Virus record (IMG/VR): IMGVR_UViG_3300002052_000634
Coordinates: 1 to 64,000 of that record
Source: a virus
DNA length: 64,000 nucleotides
Reading direction: 5' to 3' (one strand)
The first letter of the stretch is position 1. The number at the start of each line of letters is the position of its first letter. The notes below the pieces were generated by a model that worked only from the letters and a program-made list of their open reading frames with translations, made no database searches and was not told the origin of the DNA. Both the position numbers and the translations under genes were made by a program. Positions 43,309-49,584 of the stretch are shown here, one piece after another.

Positions 43309-43513
43309 ATTTCTCCTTTAGTTCGATTTCATCTACTTCTTTTACTTCTCTAATTATATTGTCTTTTGTAATTGCTATTTTAGGTAAACATGAGTCACAA
43401 CATAGAAAAACCCTATCTGTAGTGTCATTCATAGAAAATAGGAAATATTTTTCTTTAATTTTAAGCCCACAAAAATAACAATACCAATTTTTTTTATTAA
43501 ATATTATTTTCAT
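43301..43513 (-). CDS. Zinc-finger protein, paralogue of 44650-44820
   Basis: 70 aa. WYCYFCG..., FLCCDSC with the shared SM...TDRVFLCC core also found at 44650-44820. Four Cys (CYFC, CDSC) make a ribbon. ATG directly follows the three-way-junction element. Function unknown. Confidence 0.7.
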   Translation of the reverse strand: MKIIFNKKNWYCYFCGLKIKEKYFLFSMNDTTDRVFLCCDSCLPKIAITKDNIIREVKEVDEIELKEKYE

Positions 43514-43526
43514 ATTATTCTTTTTA

Positions 43527-43589
43527 TGGTGAGGGACAGTCGAGCAGGAATCCCTACTCCTTGATTATTCCATTAGGAAACTGCCCCTC
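43527..43589 (-). ncRNA. Compact three-way-junction element, tRNA-like ends
   Basis: 63 nt fill the gap between two genes. GAGGGGCAG pairs with CTGTCCCTC over nine bases (one G-T), closing two hairpins: TTCC-TAAT-GGAA and GAGTAGG-GATT-CCTGCTC. The 3' end reads ACCA. It has no T-loop and is too short for a tRNA. Immediately upstream of a ribosome site, so could be a leader or degenerate tRNA-like structure. Confidence 0.4.
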
Positions 43590-43748
43590 TTATTTTTCTA
43601 ATTTCGTTAATTCATCATCAGTAATGGTACAACATACAACATTCTCATCTTCATTATAATAAACAGCATAACCTTGTCTAACTAGAGCAGTTATAAGTTG
43701 GTCTGTATAATTTTTGTCTAATATTTGGATTTTAAGTTCGTATTTCAT
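43590..43748 (-). CDS. Small hypothetical protein
   Basis: 52 aa. KYELKIQILDKNYTDQLITALVRQGYAVYY, DENVVCCTITDDEL (partial). An alpha-beta pattern and a CC pair. Its start overlaps the 3' end of the first Mom-like gene by 17 bp. Unknown. Confidence 0.55.
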   Translation of the reverse strand: MKYELKIQILDKNYTDQLITALVRQGYAVYYNEDENVVCCTITDDELTKLEK

Positions 43749-44337
43749 TTAGAATTTTCTTTCTGGTTTTTTTATTCAATATTTTTATAAATCTTTTTTT
43801 TAAAGGTTTTTTCTTTAATTCTAATCTATTGCCATAAATTTCTTTCATTTTCCCAACTGCTTGTATTCCATGTTTATCATACAAGGTTCTCGGTGAAATT
43901 CTTTTACCATCAATAAAAAATAAAGGATGACCGTCCTTTCCAATAATTCCATCAAATATCCATCCACTTGCTTTATATACCATTCCATTATGACCAGCAA
44001 AAGGGTCTGAATATGTAACAATCAAATCATAATTATATGATTTTTTGATTTTTTTTATTACTTCTGCTGTTAAACTACTCATACTCCATTTGTGGTTATC
44101 TTTACCGACCATTCTTGCTAATTCAATAACTTTTATATTTTTTTGACTGTATTTTTTTTCATAAATCCTCGACCTACAATTTGTAAATACCAAACAACCT
44201 TCTTCGTGTCCATAAGCAAATAAAATCCCTTTTACTTCTCCAAGATAATGCCATTTATTTAACATAGTATTTGCTATTTTTTTATCCAATTTGATAATTG
44301 GTGGAGTTTTCTGTAATCCGCTTAATTTGTAATTCAT
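43732..44337 (-). CDS. Mom-like DNA-modification protein (intact copy)
   Basis: 201 aa. GNAT-like Mom family: ELARMVGKDNHKWSMSSLTAEVIKKIKKS, then DLIVTYSDPFAGHNGMVYKASGWIFDG, and GKRISPRTLYDKHGIQAVGKMKEIYG. Mu Mom adds an acetamido group to adenine to evade restriction. The second, split copy is at 46574-47193. It probably modifies the phage genome against host nucleases; the precise modification is unknown. Confidence 0.8.
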   Translation of the reverse strand: MNYKLSGLQKTPPIIKLDKKIANTMLNKWHYLGEVKGILFAYGHEEGCLVFTNCRSRIYEKKYSQKNIKVIELARMVGKDNHKWSMSSLTAEVIKKIKKSYNYDLIVTYSDPFAGHNGMVYKASGWIFDGIIGKDGHPLFFIDGKRISPRTLYDKHGIQAVGKMKEIYGNRLELKKKPLKKRFIKILNKKTRKKILNEIRT

Positions 44338-44338
44338 C

Positions 44339-44653
44339 TTAAATTCCCATAGAATTACATAAATCTTCTAAATATTGTTGTTGTTTTTCGTTTAGATTTA
44401 ATCTTTGTTGAACTTTATATAATCTATCTTTTTGCCAACCTGACCCTGTTCTAAGATAATAATTTTCAGCATGTCTCCATAATAGTGCTAATCTATTTAA
44501 AACATTAAATCTTGAATATTTTAATTGTATATTAATAGGAATTGGGCAATTATATTTTTCAGCTAACATCGTCAAATCATGTAATGAATAAGCTACATTA
44601 TTTTTATCCCATTCCTCTTGATGTAGACAAAATCCTTTATAATCTGCTTTCAT
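44339..44653 (-). CDS. Hypothetical helical protein upstream of mom-like gene
   Basis: 104 aa with CLHQEEWDKNN at the start, a helical middle and WRHAENYYLRTGSGWQKDRLYKVQQRL. One-base overlap with the next gene. It might act with the Mom-like protein, but no family is known. Confidence 0.6.
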   Translation of the reverse strand: MKADYKGFCLHQEEWDKNNVAYSLHDLTMLAEKYNCPIPINIQLKYSRFNVLNRLALLWRHAENYYLRTGSGWQKDRLYKVQQRLNLNEKQQQYLEDLCNSMGI

Positions 44654-44820
44654 TTTTCCTCCTTAACCTTATTAATAACACAATCTCCTTCTATATTTAT
44701 TTGACTTATACATTTAGAACAACATAAAAAAACTCTATCGGTACTTTTTCTCATAGACCATAAATAATAATTATTCTTTAAAATTTTTCCACATAAATAA
44801 CAATACCACTCTTTTTTCAT
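44650..44820 (-). CDS. Zinc-finger protein, paralogue of 43301-43513
   Basis: 56 aa from ATG 44820 (AGGC upstream). WYCYLCGKILKNNYYLWSMRKSTDRVFLCCSKC (quoted here by its landmarks: WYCYLCG, STDRVFLCCSKC). Same fold and core as 43301-43513, so the pair arose by duplication. Function unknown. Confidence 0.7.
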   Translation of the reverse strand: MKKEWYCYLCGKILKNNYYLWSMRKSTDRVFLCCSKCISQINIEGDCVINKVKEEK

Positions 44821-44821
44821 A

Positions 44822-45070
44822 TTAAGCCTTTTCTGTATAACCACAATTCCAACATTTCTTATCATCTCCAAGTATATAATCTATTTCTTGTTTACATTCA
44901 GGACAAACCCATATGTTCTCTTTTCTTCCCCAATCATCTTCATCAACCATTACAATTTTAGTTCCTTTACATGCAGGACAAGTTATTGTTGAAGCACTGC
45001 TAACAGGCTCAGGATTATCTATTAATCCTCTTCCTCTACAACTAGGACATACTATTGGGTATCTTCTCAT
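44822..45070 (-). CDS. DnaJ-type zinc-finger protein
   Basis: 82 aa. CPSCRGRG, CPACKGTK and CPECK / CWNCG: the CxxCxGxG pattern of the DnaJ cysteine-rich domain without the J domain. Overlaps the cupin gene by four bases. May bind protein or nucleic acid; role unknown. Confidence 0.7.
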   Translation of the reverse strand: MRRYPIVCPSCRGRGLIDNPEPVSSASTITCPACKGTKIVMVDEDDWGRKENIWVCPECKQEIDYILGDDKKCWNCGYTEKA

Positions 45071-45411
45071 ATTTTTCTTGATACCTCCAGTCTATAGGAG
45101 TCAGAATCAGAGTGAGGAGTAGAAACTTCTAAAATAACAGATTTAGGAGTTAGAGAACGAAATCTATGGTAGACTCCTGGTTTAATTCTTATTTGCTTTC
45201 CTTCTCTTAATTTAATAACAAAAGTATAATCGTTTATTTTTATATCTAATTCTACAGTTCCACCTAGTATATAAAAAGTTTCGTCTTTCTTTTTGTGCAT
45301 ATGTAAACTACATTGATACCCTTGAATCAAATTGAGACGTTTTGCACAATACTTATCCGTATTGACTAACCATTCTTCACTGCCCCATAATTTAGGAACG
45401 TATTTTATCAT
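45067..45411 (-). CDS. Cupin, mannose-6-phosphate-isomerase-like
   Basis: 114 aa. Cupin motif 1 SLHMHKKKDETFYILGG and motif 2 RIKPGVYHRF, plus a WGSEEWL N-terminus typical of type II phosphomannose isomerase/GDP-mannose cupins. It could act on sugar phosphates or bind a metal-dependent sugar; the activity is not proven. Confidence 0.75.
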   Translation of the reverse strand: MIKYVPKLWGSEEWLVNTDKYCAKRLNLIQGYQCSLHMHKKKDETFYILGGTVELDIKINDYTFVIKLREGKQIRIKPGVYHRFRSLTPKSVILEVSTPHSDSDSYRLEVSRKI

Positions 45412-45620
45412 ATTTGCCTTAAATTTTTCAGTTTTATTTCCATAATTTTAATTGGTTTATCACTTTCCCATCCGATAAAAACGTCAAAAATAGCTTCTTT
45501 CTTCTTTTCATTCCAAGTTCTAAAAACAACATTTTTAGCAAATACTTTAGTTTCTAAAAATCTTAAAGGAGATAAATAACTGGCTATTAAATTGTCAAAT
45601 TCTGCATTACACTTTATCAT
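45408..45620 (-). CDS. Small hypothetical protein
   Basis: 70 aa, beta-rich (FRTWNEKKKEAIFDVFIGWESDKPIKIMEI). Four-base overlap with the cupin gene and a GGAGG upstream. Unknown. Confidence 0.6.
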   Translation of the reverse strand: MIKCNAEFDNLIASYLSPLRFLETKVFAKNVVFRTWNEKKKEAIFDVFIGWESDKPIKIMEIKLKNLRQI

Positions 45621-45637
45621 ATATTCCTCCTACATTA

Positions 45638-45721
45638 TCATGCTAAAAAATCAGTTATCCAATAATTACCGAAACGCCATCGTCCTTTTTTATCAATATG
45701 CCAATAAAAAGGACTTTTCAT
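45638..45721 (-). CDS. 27-aa mini-protein
   Basis: 27 aa, AGGAGG nine bases upstream of the ATG. Aromatic and Trp-rich (SPFYWHIDKKGRWRFGNYW). The strong ribosome site supports translation. Unknown. Confidence 0.5.
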   Translation of the reverse strand: MKSPFYWHIDKKGRWRFGNYWITDFLA

Positions 45722-45735
45722 TATTTATGCCTCCT

Positions 45736-46245
45736 TTATAATAAAGCAATTATTCCTGCTATTCCTACTCCTAATCCTGTCATAAATTCAGTCATATTAA
45801 TATAAAATCCAAAAATAAATAAAAGAGGCAAAGGCTTATAAATACAATTCCAATAAATATTATTAATAGTTGCCATAATTATTGAAATAGGAAACAGCCA
45901 CCAATGACCCATTAAAAAACAAAATAAACCTACACTACCTCCATATAATAATCCCAATGTGGCACGTGTTAAAAGATTAGCTATTTGATGTTCATAAAAT
46001 TTTGTCCAAAAAAGATAAACTGGAGCAGTTTTACCATATCCCGTTGCTATTGCTCCCCATATCAATAAAAAAATTATTGTAATATAGAAAATATTCGTTA
46101 GAGTTAATGGGATTTTAAATAAAGCAAAAATAGTTAATGGAACTGCAACACACATCCATCTCCATTGACCCCCAATATTGCCTCCGATAGCCCAACCAAA
46201 AGCACTAATTAAAATTATTATAAGAGCTATGATTAAATTTACCAT
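45736..46245 (-). CDS. Multi-pass membrane protein, paralogue of 469-987
   Basis: 169 aa with four or more hydrophobic segments, GNIGGQWRW near residue 23, GYGKTAP near 69 and TRATLGLL near 94. The same landmarks occur in the plus-strand protein at 469-987. Inner membrane inferred; function unknown. Confidence 0.75.
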   Translation of the reverse strand: MVNLIIALIIILISAFGWAIGGNIGGQWRWMCVAVPLTIFALFKIPLTLTNIFYITIIFLLIWGAIATGYGKTAPVYLFWTKFYEHQIANLLTRATLGLLYGGSVGLFCFLMGHWWLFPISIIMATINNIYWNCIYKPLPLLFIFGFYINMTEFMTGLGVGIAGIIALL

Positions 46246-46272
46246 TTTTCTATTTCTCCAGATATTAGGATA

Positions 46273-46296
46273 GAGGGAGAATATATATTCTCCCTC
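46273..46296. other. Perfect 24-bp palindrome
   Basis: GAGGGAGAATA, two central bases, then TATTCTCCCTC: an 11-bp inverted repeat with a 2-bp centre between the two small genes. Possible terminator or operator. No adjacent T-run on the minus strand. Confidence 0.7.
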
Positions 46297-46325
46297 GTAT
46301 TCTATACTTTCCTTATAAATCTAAA

Positions 46326-46481
46326 TTACCCTTTAATAAAATGACCAACTACAACAGCACCTATTCCTACTAATGCCAATATAGCTACTATAGGATTAAT
46401 TTTAGCTACCATAATCCCTGCTACTGCTACCGCAGTAACTCCACTACCCTGAACTATAAGACCTATTTCTTTTCGGTTCAT
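46326..46481 (-). CDS. Small Gly/Ala/Val-rich membrane peptide
   Basis: 51 aa, ATG after GGAGG. One long hydrophobic Ala/Val segment (VTAVAVAGIMVAKINPIVAILALVGIG) and a short basic end. It is the first gene after promoter 46535-46563. Holin-like size, but not assigned. Confidence 0.65.
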   Translation of the reverse strand: MNRKEIGLIVQGSGVTAVAVAGIMVAKINPIVAILALVGIGAVVVGHFIKG

Positions 46482-46534
46482 AATTTCCTCCATGTAAACA
46501 TTACTGTATATAATAATTTGTTTCTAGTACCTAT

Positions 46535-46563
46535 ATTATATCATATAATATGTTTGGTGTCAA
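46535..46563 (-). promoter_or_regulatory. Promoter for the membrane/accessory operon
   Basis: Minus strand TTGACA, 17-bp spacer, TATAAT with TGA ahead of the -10. Nearly identical to promoters 38822-38850 and 47284-47312. It lies immediately after the end of the split Mom-like gene. Confidence 0.9.
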
Positions 46564-46573
46564 GGTTTTAAAT

Positions 46574-46813
46574 CTATTTATTTTTGTTTAGTAAATCAAA
46601 ATTTATCTTATATCTTTGATTTTTTCCTTTTGGGTAAGGTAATACTTTATATCTTAAATTATGTCTAAATACTGTTTTGTCTGCCTTATTGCCAAGAAAT
46701 AAGATATACCTGTGTTTTGGAAACCAGGCTACTCTTTCTGTAAAATCTCCTACATAATGTCTAGGATGTTTTCCTCCTTTTCCTTTTATATGAGTTCTTT
46801 TTTTTTCCCACAT
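46574..46813 (-). CDS. 3' part of split Mom-like gene
   Basis: 79 aa, ATG 46813 inside the A9 overlap and no Shine-Dalgarno. Its sequence (VAWFPKHRYILFLGNKAD, then RYKVLPYPKGKNQRY) is the usual C-terminal part of the Mom family. It is in the -1 frame relative to 46786-47193, so one protein of about 204 aa is restored by a -1 shift. Confidence 0.7.
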   Translation of the reverse strand: MWEKKRTHIKGKGGKHPRHYVGDFTERVAWFPKHRYILFLGNKADKTVFRHNLRYKVLPYPKGKNQRYKINFDLLNKNK

Positions 46814-47193
46814 CCAGTATATATAAAATTTAATGCTTGATATATATATCCAAAATGATTCATTTTTGTGTCACTATAACTAACAATTATTTTCGTTTTT
46901 TCAATTTGTTTTAAACATCTAGAAACAAAAAAAGAAAAGCTATTTTTAGGTAAGTTTTCTTTTATAACTAATCTATTAAGTTCTAATACGAATTTTTTAA
47001 AAGGTTCTCCGCAAATGCCTTTGCATACATTAGGACTTGCAAGTTGTCCAAAGGTACATACTCCTATCATTTCTTCTTTATCAAATAACCCAAAAGCTAC
47101 TGATATAGAAGGTATCCTTTTAGCGTAATGAATATTTAATAACCATTTTTTAGTATCTTTATATTCTATTCTTCTAACTTCATATTGTATCAT
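46786..47193 (-). CDS. 5' part of split Mom-like gene
   Basis: 135 aa. It ends TGCGKKKELI at the frame break. The Mom signature is ELNRLVIKENLPKNSFSFFVSR..., IIVSYSDTKMNHFGYIYQALNFIYTG, which matches the catalytic part of the other copy at 43732-44337. The start has AAGG six bases upstream and follows promoter 47284-47312. Confidence 0.8.
   Translation of the reverse strand: MIQYEVRRIEYKDTKKWLLNIHYAKRIPSISVAFGLFDKEEMIGVCTFGQLASPNVCKGICGEPFKKFVLELNRLVIKENLPKNSFSFFVSRCLKQIEKTKIIVSYSDTKMNHFGYIYQALNFIYTGCGKKKELI
46798..46806 (-). promoter_or_regulatory. A9 slippery run in the split Mom-like gene
   Basis: GGG followed by nine A and then GAAC. The 5' frame reads AAA AAA AAA GAA and the 3' frame continues one base back, the classic A-AAA-AAA arrangement for -1 frameshifting. 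It could also be a slippage-prone phase switch. Confidence 0.7.
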
Positions 47194-47211
47194 ATTTTGC
47201 CTTATTTTGGA

Positions 47212-47277
47212 GCGAAGAGGTCGATTTTACGCCATCTTAACTCTGGAAGAGTTATGTTTTAATTAAACTATCTTCGC
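47212..47277 (-). promoter_or_regulatory. Nested stem in the mom-like 5' leader
   Basis: GCGAAGA and TCTTCGC form a seven-pair outer stem around a six-pair hairpin AACTCT-TCC-AGAGTT (at 47239-47253). It sits between promoter 47284-47312 and the Mom-like ATG, consistent with translational control as known for Mu mom through Com. Inference only. Confidence 0.45.
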
Positions 47278-47283
47278 AATTCT

Positions 47284-47312
47284 ATTATATCATATATTAC
47301 TGTTCGTGTCAA
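47284..47312 (-). promoter_or_regulatory. Leftward promoter of the accessory operon
   Basis: Minus strand TTGACA, 17-bp spacer, TATAAT with TGA before the -10. Third member of the set with 38822-38850 and 46535-46563. It starts the leftward Mom-like transcript. Confidence 0.9.
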
Positions 47313-47494
47313 GGGTACGTATCCTTTTTTTTTTTTCTACTATGTCACATCTCCACTCCGTTCCGTTCCGTCATTTCACTAATCCTTACCCTTCCAGGGG
47401 GCTACTTTGTCAGAAAAACTATACATCTTTTGTGACAACTATACCTTTACTTTCTGACCATAATACAAACTGCTAATGTTTACCCTACCTCAAT

Positions 47495-47512
47495 GTTCAC
47501 TAAATAGTGAAC
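47495..47512. promoter_or_regulatory. 18-bp palindrome, operator-like
   Basis: GTTCACTA, AA, TAGTGAAC: a perfect 8-bp inverted repeat. A half site GTGAAC recurs about 17 bp to the right. Typical of a dimeric repressor operator. Confidence 0.6.
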
Positions 47513-47708
47513 TATAATAATCCAGTGAACCTTAATGTCTCATATATAATGGACATTTTGCGACAATGGACTTTTCTAAATAGGGTATTCTAACAGTTAT
47601 ATTACCCCATTTATGCTAAACGTTACCCCATTAATTACCTAACGAACTGCCGAATTCCGTACCTTGTTAGGTAAGCCCTCTTACGTAGATATAACTAAGT
47701 AACGTGGC

Positions 47709-47726
47709 GTATATACGTGTATATAC
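47709..47726. promoter_or_regulatory. Double GTATATAC palindrome
   Basis: GTATATAC, GT, GTATATAC: two identical self-complementary octamers two bases apart, followed by TTATATA direct repeats near 47731-47748. Possible binding site of a regulator or initiator. Confidence 0.5.
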
Positions 47727-48340
47727 AGGCTTATATAGGTTTATATAAGTTTATGTACGTTTCCGTATAATTTCGCTTTTAGCGTTTCGCTTAATGTGAA
47801 ATGGGTATTTAAACGTACCGCTAGGGGGCGAGTGTAGCTCTAGGAGCATTATTTAAGGCTTTTAAGGGTAGGGTGACGGTAGTAATTTTAGGAGCGTATG
47901 GAACGTAATTGTGTCATTTTTTGAGGCGATATGAACCAATTTTAGGGCGTTACAGATGCGATTAGCCGAAGGAACGGAGCGAAGTGGAATCGGGGTATTT
48001 GTTATTGTTCGGAGCGATAGCGGTCAGAAACGGTTCGTTATGGTTCGTTTTGGAACGTTATTGGCGTGAAATGGGGTGATAGTAGGGGTTTAAAGTATCA
48101 AAAAACTAGCTTTTGCTAATCTTAACCCCTATGGTCTTATATTTATAACTTATTGATATATAAAGACTTATATATATTTACTTTAGGCTATAATTTATTA
48201 TTATAACCTTTATTACTTTAAATTCCCATAAAAATATATTTTATATAGATTTGCCTATGTTTGTATATGTTTACCTAGCTTTATATACATTTTAATTATT
48301 ACCTATTTATTATTTTAACTAATTGATACATAAAACTTTA

Positions 48341-48576
48341 TAAAGATATTTAATAACTAACTATTATTTATATTAAAGTGACTTTTACATCTACATAACT
48401 AGCTATTTATTATACTAATTACTTATTATAGATATTTAATAAATGGACATTTATTATCAGGCTTTTTTAAAGGATTAAATAAGTTAGAGGTATTATCTGA
48501 CTATTTATTTACTTAACATGAGATAGAATTATTAAAAAAGTTTAAGAAGTAGGGGTTTTATAAAGATATTTAATAA
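48341..48576 (+). repeat. Three 16-bp AT-rich direct repeats
   Basis: TAAAGATATTTAATAA at 48341-48356 and 48561-48576, and TATAGATATTTAATAA at 48427-48442. Iteron-like and easily melted, next to the first rightward promoter. A related sequence occurs at 51060-51075. Confidence 0.7.
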
Positions 48577-48694
48577 GATAGGTTATTATCTAGCTTTTTA
48601 TACTGTTAATAGCAGATATCCAAGGAATAAACTGACTTTTTATTTTTTTAATTGTAGGGATAATGTTAAGATAGACAATAGCTTAATTTATTAT

Positions 48695-48723
48695 TTGCCT
48701 TTTCGCTTGACATAGTGTATACT
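48695..48723 (+). promoter_or_regulatory. First rightward promoter
   Basis: TTGCCT, 17-bp spacer, TATACT. Alternative reading: TTGACA at 48707-48712 with a weaker TATTTG at 48731. The first rightward gene starts at 48773. Confidence 0.55.
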
Positions 48724-48772
48724 TAATTTGTATTTGAAAAATAAAAACAAGGTAACAAAGGGGTAAAAAATC

Positions 48773-48988
48773 ATGGTATACGATACGGAAAAGAGCTTAC
48801 AACATCAGGCAATTAAAAAGCTGGAAAGTCAAGGCATAAGTACTAATGACTTTTACAAATGGAAATTGTATCACTCCGAAGCCTTTGACAAGTTTATAAA
48901 ACAAACGGAGATAAGCCTTGACATTGCTATTGACAGATACAAGGGAAGTATAAAAAAGCATAGATACATAGTACATACAAGAGGATAA
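48773..48988 (+). CDS. Small early protein
   Basis: 71 aa, AAAGGGG upstream of ATG. LQHQAIKKLESQGISTNDFYKWKL... looks like a small helical DNA- or protein-binding domain. First gene to the right of the control region. Unknown. Confidence 0.65.
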   Translation: MVYDTEKSLQHQAIKKLESQGISTNDFYKWKLYHSEAFDKFIKQTEISLDIAIDRYKGSIKKHRYIVHTRG

Positions 48989-49023
48989 AACTTTATTAAA
49001 AGGTTAAAAAAGGGGGTTAAAGT

Positions 49024-49167
49024 ATGGAAAAGTTTATTTTGTACCTAATAGTAAAAGGCAAATTGTCAAGGTCACAAAGTAAGCACAAGGGAAGAATTAA
49101 GCGGATAATAAAAAACAATCCGCAAATAGTAAGCGAATTTTTGAACAGGAAAAAGGCTTACTGTTAG
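49024..49167 (+). CDS. Small basic early protein
   Basis: 47 aa with a hydrophobic start then a Lys/Arg-rich helix (KHKGRIKRIIKNNPQIV), ending KKAYC. Preceded by AGGGGG. A strong terminator follows 15 bases later. Unknown. Confidence 0.6.
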   Translation: MEKFILYLIVKGKLSRSQSKHKGRIKRIIKNNPQIVSEFLNRKKAYC

Positions 49168-49181
49168 GGAAGATTAAAAGG

Positions 49182-49219
49182 CACAAAAGGCAGGTTTTAT
49201 ACTTGCCTTTTGTGTTTTT
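49182..49219 (+). terminator. Rho-independent terminator
   Basis: CACAAAAGGCA and TGCCTTTTGTG form an 11-pair stem followed by TTTTT. Ends the first small transcription unit. Confidence 0.9.
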
Positions 49220-49231
49220 ATCAGGTATACT
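49204..49231 (+). promoter_or_regulatory. Candidate promoter overlapping the terminator
   Basis: TTGCCT, 16-bp spacer, TATACT. The -35 element overlaps the 3' arm of the terminator stem, so transcription restarts directly after termination. Same TTGCCT/TATACT type as 48695. Confidence 0.5.
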
Positions 49232-49266
49232 TATATTAGATTATGATAAAATAGGAGTAAAAGAAA

Positions 49267-49494
49267 ATGACAAAAATAAACAAAAAACATATTAAAAAAT
49301 TAGATTATTTTCAATTATCCGCATATATTACGGAATACAAGGAAAGGCTATCTATAATGACTAACGGAGAATTAAAAGAGGCAAAAAAGATATATAATAG
49401 GCTTTTACGATATCAAAAAAGACTAGCTAAAAGAGATAAAATCGAAACGTTAATACAGATGGAAAATAGAAAATTGGATAAACATATAAAATAG
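49267..49494 (+). CDS. Helical early protein
   Basis: 75 aa, all-helical and basic (YITEYKERLSIMTNGELKEAKKIYNRLLRYQKRLAKRD). Start after ATAGGAGTAAAAG. Unknown. Confidence 0.65.
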   Translation: MTKINKKHIKKLDYFQLSAYITEYKERLSIMTNGELKEAKKIYNRLLRYQKRLAKRDKIETLIQMENRKLDKHIK

Positions 49495-49567
49495 GGAGTA
49501 TGTAAAAAAGACTAGCGTATACCTTATAAAGAGGCTAGAGACTACGATATAAGGCATACTCCCCTAT
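49491..49567 (+). ncRNA. Structured RNA element with pseudoknot
   Basis: Outer stem GGGAGTATG (49494-49502) with CATACTCCC (49555-49563). Inner stem CCTTATA (49522-49528) with TATAAGG (49548-49554). CTAGC (49512-49516) can pair with GCTAG (49534-49538), which crosses the inner stem and forms a pseudoknot. It lies between two genes and begins in the stop region of the first. No ribosome-site overlap, so it is more than a simple terminator. Confidence 0.55.
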
Positions 49568-49584
49568 ATAATAAAGGATAAAAA

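Larger units (their letters stand above)
47313..48690. other. 1.4-kb divergent non-coding control/origin-like region
   Basis: No gene of over 40 codons in either strand. The left half (47.3-48.1 kb) is visibly less AT-rich than the neighbouring genes and rich in short repeated motifs: CCACTCCGTTCCGTTCC near 47350, ACCCCAT three times (two direct, one inverted near 48070), and GGTTCGTTATGGTTCG near 48033. The right half is extremely AT-rich with three 16-bp direct repeats. This is the best candidate for an origin of replication and for early regulatory sites. Confidence 0.55.

Noticed and set aside
43527-43589. Canonical tRNA gene
   Set aside because: A 7-bp acceptor-like stem and CCA end are present, but 63 nt is too short, no T-loop TTC exists and no anticodon stem can be placed; kept as a structured element.
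46326-46481. Holin call
   Set aside because: One transmembrane segment and small size fit a class III-like holin, but there is no endolysin next to it and no motif.
47956-48069. 37-aa open frame in the control region
   Set aside because: No good ribosome site, repeat-derived sequence (GGAACG, GGTTCG motifs) and no coding-like composition.
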